Under the pieces are notes generated by a model. It saw only the letters and a list, made by a program, of their open reading frames with translations, did not search any database and was not told where the DNA came from. The position numbers and the translations under genes were made by a program. DNA of 64,000 nt, taken from the NCBI GenBank assembly GCA_009869945.1, contig WIXG01000083.1:1-64000 (forward strand), written 5' to 3'. Source of the DNA: Mesaphorura yosii (Eukaryota > Arthropoda > Collembola > Poduromorpha > Tullbergiidae). Below are positions 61,501 to 64,000 of this stretch, piece after piece. Position 1 is the first letter of the stretch; each line of letters opens with the position of its first letter.

Positions 61501-62447
61501 AGCGCATTTTGTTGTTTTCATGCAAGAATTTGAGATTTGAGACTGCGATATTGTTGGCTGGATGAGTACGAAAAGTCGTCTTGGAGGTTGTTGTTTCCTC
61601 ATCCGCACGCACATGAAGGAGGCAAAATCCCAGTGAGTGGACGTTGCTATTTTGAAACGAGAATGGTTTATGATTCACAGGGCAGCGAGGAACAGGAATG
61701 AGGAGCGCGAGATACGAAGAAAGAGAAAAACAGGTTTATTAGCATTTTCCAAGAACTATTAATAGTAAGGCAGAAATGCCCGAATGAGACATACTGGTTG
61801 ACCTCGCTCGGTCATCGCAAGGGTTACTCAATCGCCAGATAGAGAAAGAATGAATAATTCTATTGCAGTCATGTGGCTATATTTACGTATGGAAATTAAA
61901 GAATAAATCTCGTCTGCGTTCTGTTTTCATTTCGTTTGCGTCGCTGCGAGTTGGTGGTGGTGGTGGTTTTACACTCGCCTGTCATTATGCACGTAGCGAA
62001 CATTCTTCCACAAACCAGCGTCTGAAAAGGAGTAGAAAATGTATTTTTTCTGACAATGGCGATATAATAAAAATGTAAGGTACGCAAAAAACTGGTCTGT
62101 GCTACTTTTTTCGCCTTTGCGTCATATCATCATCATGAGACTCTCATACATGTTATTACAGAGAAAAATCAAGCCAAAACGTAGGAGAAGGTATGCGATG
62201 CGAGGCTCAGTTAGCGAAGAATCAGAGATACCACGTGTGGAAATTTAACTTTGTTCTAACCACGGGGCTTTCTTGCAATGCCAACTCCGCTCAGAATCTG
62301 AATTCGCCTTTTCCGTAACAGAGCTCGGCGGAGAAGCAACAATAAACTCGCATTCTGACTCATTGCTCACCACACTCGCCATTTCCGCATTTGTCCACCG
62401 ATCAACAGTCAATTAATCTGTCGAACACTTTTTGTCTCACTAATTAG
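52510..62447. other. Gene-poor region D, upstream of the candidate regulator
   Basis: No gene is recognised. The longest open frames (53218-53706, 162 codons; 58531-59037, 168 codons; both +) have no recognisable domain and are near the length expected by chance in 41 kb searched in six frames. A GTG-repeat microsatellite lies near 61952. The region may hold regulatory DNA or long introns of the gene at 62.4 kb onward. Confidence 0.5.
58531..59037 (+). CDS. Long ORF of unknown status
   Basis: This is the longest ATG-initiated frame in the desert (168 codons). It is preceded by an ATATAAAT TATA-like word at 58494-58501. The product has mixed composition, several Cys residues (CKGSNKCSCSRYALVEGC) and no recognisable domain, signal or membrane segment. 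The spacing from TATA to ATG (about 35 bp) would leave almost no 5' UTR. Chance origin is more likely than a gene. Confidence 0.15.
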   Translation: MKLLRADPASFFLRVSAEIIEILTIIQSSTCAPFRYFSNNGWNRAQCDEIISSVFLKSLSRRSLKDGVRAVSSRVCKGSNKCSCSRYALVEGCAKKAVLKLEITFYSELGLEGVNEAYNLKSCIIASASREFYVRSNVRSGGLHFHSLTFVSVINTKLKLLFTTVAPL

Positions 62448-62639
62448 GTTGCCCCTCTTCACACTACTGCGCAGTTTCATTGTTACATTCCGATGCCAGT
62501 ACTTCCTCCTCGCCCAGTCCTGTAACAAAATGTGCTCAATCAGTGAAATCACTCCAGTCTTCCTCACCAGCAGTGCTTTCCACTTCAACTCCGCAACATT
62601 CGAGGTCCACTTCCGGTTCGGGAGGCCTGTCCTCAGCCT
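62448..62639 (+). CDS. Candidate coding exon (Ser/Thr-rich), 5' part of the regulator gene
   Basis: A good acceptor (TTTTGTCTCACTAATTAG) and a perfect donor (GTAAGT at 62640) bound a 192-bp phase 1-1 exon. In that frame the product runs CPSSHYCAVSLLHSD into a Ser/Thr/Pro-rich stretch (STSSSPSPVTKC, STSTPQHSRSTSGSGG). This is typical of disordered parts of insect-type transcription factors. It cannot be joined in frame to the next large exon through any credible acceptor before the PIDLS motif, so it probably belongs to an alternative transcript or splices further downstream. It could instead be 5' UTR. Confidence 0.4.
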
Positions 62640-62676
62640 GTAAGTGCAAGGCAAAAGTGTGAATTGTTGTGATGCT

Positions 62677-64000
62677 ATGATGGTGCTAAGGCACATCGGA
62701 CCTCTGTCCTGCAAGATTGTGAGTCGGGAGGATGAGGAAGACATCGCCGCTCCGATCGACCTCAGCAAGAAACATGTGCCAATTGAAGTTCCTCATCGCC
62801 ACTCCAGCAACCACAACAAAGCAGCGCCGTACATTTCAATCGTGCCATCCGTCGCACACGCTCAGAGTCGAAATCTGAACATTCTCAGAAACACAGAACA
62901 GAACAATAACAGACTCTGTGCAATCAGTGCCAGTACCAGTGCGCCAAACGGCGATGTGAGATGGCGAGAGGTCAGCCTCGTCCAGCCAAACGACGAGGAC
63001 AACAATTCCTACTCCTCGCCCGACAGTGGACTCCAGCGCGATTCTCCAGGCGAGGATGACGAACAGGCGGGACACTCGGCGACTCCGCCGCTCCGATCGA
63101 GGCGACAAAACTTGATTCCACTTTCACTCATCCGCGCACGCTATCATCAAAACCACAGAACGAGCGAGTCAAGCAACAATGGGCAGGACGAAGATTGCTC
63201 AAGCACGAAGCCCCGCAATGCAGTGGACCAAGTGAAAACTAAGCGCGCGAGACTCGAGGAGATGGTCTCACATATCAAGCAGGTTAATCCCAAGAAACCT
63301 CGCTCTCAGCGACTGTCGGGCGACGAAGACACTTCGTCCGGAGACCATGGAACATCGAGTGACGAGGTCGCCGATGACAGCCCGACTGACTTGCGCAGCA
63401 CAGCGTATCGGGGGGAAGATAACGGAGAGAACAGAGACATTTTGACTATGCCACACAACATCTTCCGGGTTCAGCACAATGAAGGAGACGAACCGTGCAA
63501 CTTGACATTTCGCAACACGGGCTCCGAGTCGCCGATGCAGGAAGTTCTCAATCCAATGGACCTCTGGAGGGGCAAAGTTCCCGTAAACATGAAGTCTCTC
63601 TCACCAGCCGAAGCCGCCAAAATGTGTGGGATCGATCCGGACACATATCAGCAGCAGATTATGCAACTGCAACTAACCTCAGCTGCGATGATGGGCGATG
63701 CGGGTGGACTGCTGAAGGTCATTGGAAACTACCCTCCGTGGGTCTACCTTGGGTACTACTCACAGCTGATCCAAAACTTCCAAGCTCAAGAATTCATTCG
63801 TCAATACGCCATGCAATCACAAAGTGCTACTACACCTACCATAGTCACACCGGGTGACAAGGTAAGAGCTGGTCATGATTCCGCTCAGCCTTCCACAGGA
63901 GCTTTATTTCATCTTACGCTTACAGTTTGCTAATTGCGGATTTTGTAATTGCAGAGTCCAAGCGTGCCCGGCGGCACAACTCTCGTCTCATCAGGTTTTG
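62677..64000 (+). CDS. PxDLS-motif nuclear regulator, N-terminal part (possibly E93/Mblk-1-like), truncated by window end
   Basis: Exon 1 is 62677-63861 and ends at a GTAAGA donor. Exon 2 starts at 63955 after TGTAATTGCAG and runs off the window, still in frame (SPSVPGGTTLVSSGF). ATG 62677 is the first Met after an in-frame stop at 62641. Visible features are PIDLSKK (residues 26-32), a CtBP co-repressor docking motif; an acidic Ser-rich stretch; a basic segment KTKRARLEEMVSHIK with PKKPRSQR, a likely nuclear signal (about 187-210); PTDLR (236-240), a weaker second CtBP-like site; and a predicted folded C-terminal part (NPMDLWRG, SLSPAEAAKMCGIDPDTY, WVYLGYYSQLIQNFQAQEF). No DNA-binding domain is included. 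The PxDLS-plus-disorder layout fits arthropod E93/Mblk-1 (LCOR family). The KRARLE segment also recalls Prospero-type proteins. Coding status is firm; identity is not. Confidence 0.75.
63862..63954 (+). other. Intron of the regulator gene (93 bp)
   Basis: The GTAAGA donor and TTGTAATTGCAG acceptor give a phase-0 junction (GACAAG|AGTCCA). The reading frame also continues through the first 69 bp of the intron before meeting TAA at 63931, which explains why an unspliced frame appears longer than the real exon. Confidence 0.75.

Noticed and set aside
61950-61970. GTG microsatellite
   Set aside because: It is a short simple repeat of about five units, unremarkable.
1-64000. CRISPR arrays, operons, bacterial promoters
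   Set aside because: There are no regularly spaced direct repeats of CRISPR type, and the spliced genes show that the DNA is eukaryotic.

Overview
The window is eukaryotic nuclear DNA, AT-rich, with spliced genes on the + strand, GT-AG introns mostly 60-105 bp long and AATAAA poly(A) signals. Compact introns, an invertebrate-style MuSK/Nrk receptor with a kringle domain, and a PxDLS-bearing regulator suggest an ecdysozoan with a fairly small genome, most likely an arthropod such as a crustacean. A tardigrade or similar lineage is not excluded. The species cannot be named from the sequence alone.

Layout. Positions 1-3.1 kb are mostly non-coding, with a degenerate tandem repeat near 0.9-1.16 kb and one protein-like terminal exon on the minus strand (2536-2865). 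Positions 3.26-14.96 kb hold a complete MAST-family serine/threonine kinase gene. I traced 19 coding exons, about 1645 residues, in a single consistent reading frame. It has an N-terminal extension, the MAST pre-kinase domain, an AGC kinase, a PDZ domain and a Ser/Pro-rich tail. Positions 16.75-20.33 kb hold a complete receptor tyrosine kinase of the MuSK/Nrk family: 12 exons, 906 residues, signal peptide, two Ig domains, Frizzled CRD, kringle, one membrane span and the kinase. The two genes lie head-to-tail about 1.8 kb apart.

From 20.8 to 62.4 kb there is a gene-poor stretch of about 41 kb. The only firmly identifiable element is a decayed Tc1/Tc3-like DNA transposon (about 28.6-29.6 kb). 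It also contains an imperfect inverted-repeat pair (51.94-52.51 kb), a short tandem duplication (46.69-46.78 kb), a perfect 12-bp hairpin (42.02-42.06 kb) and several small, unproven coding-like islands. At the right edge (62.45-64.0 kb and beyond) begins a large-exon nuclear regulator with a CtBP-type PIDLS motif and basic clusters. It may be an E93/Mblk-1-like or other developmental transcription factor, but no DNA-binding domain lies inside the window. A desert next to a candidate developmental regulator is consistent with a long-range cis-regulatory landscape; that is inference.

MAST kinase and the MuSK/Nrk receptor are both signalling proteins with links to the cytoskeleton, synapse or cell cortex in other animals. 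Nothing in the sequence shows that they are co-regulated.
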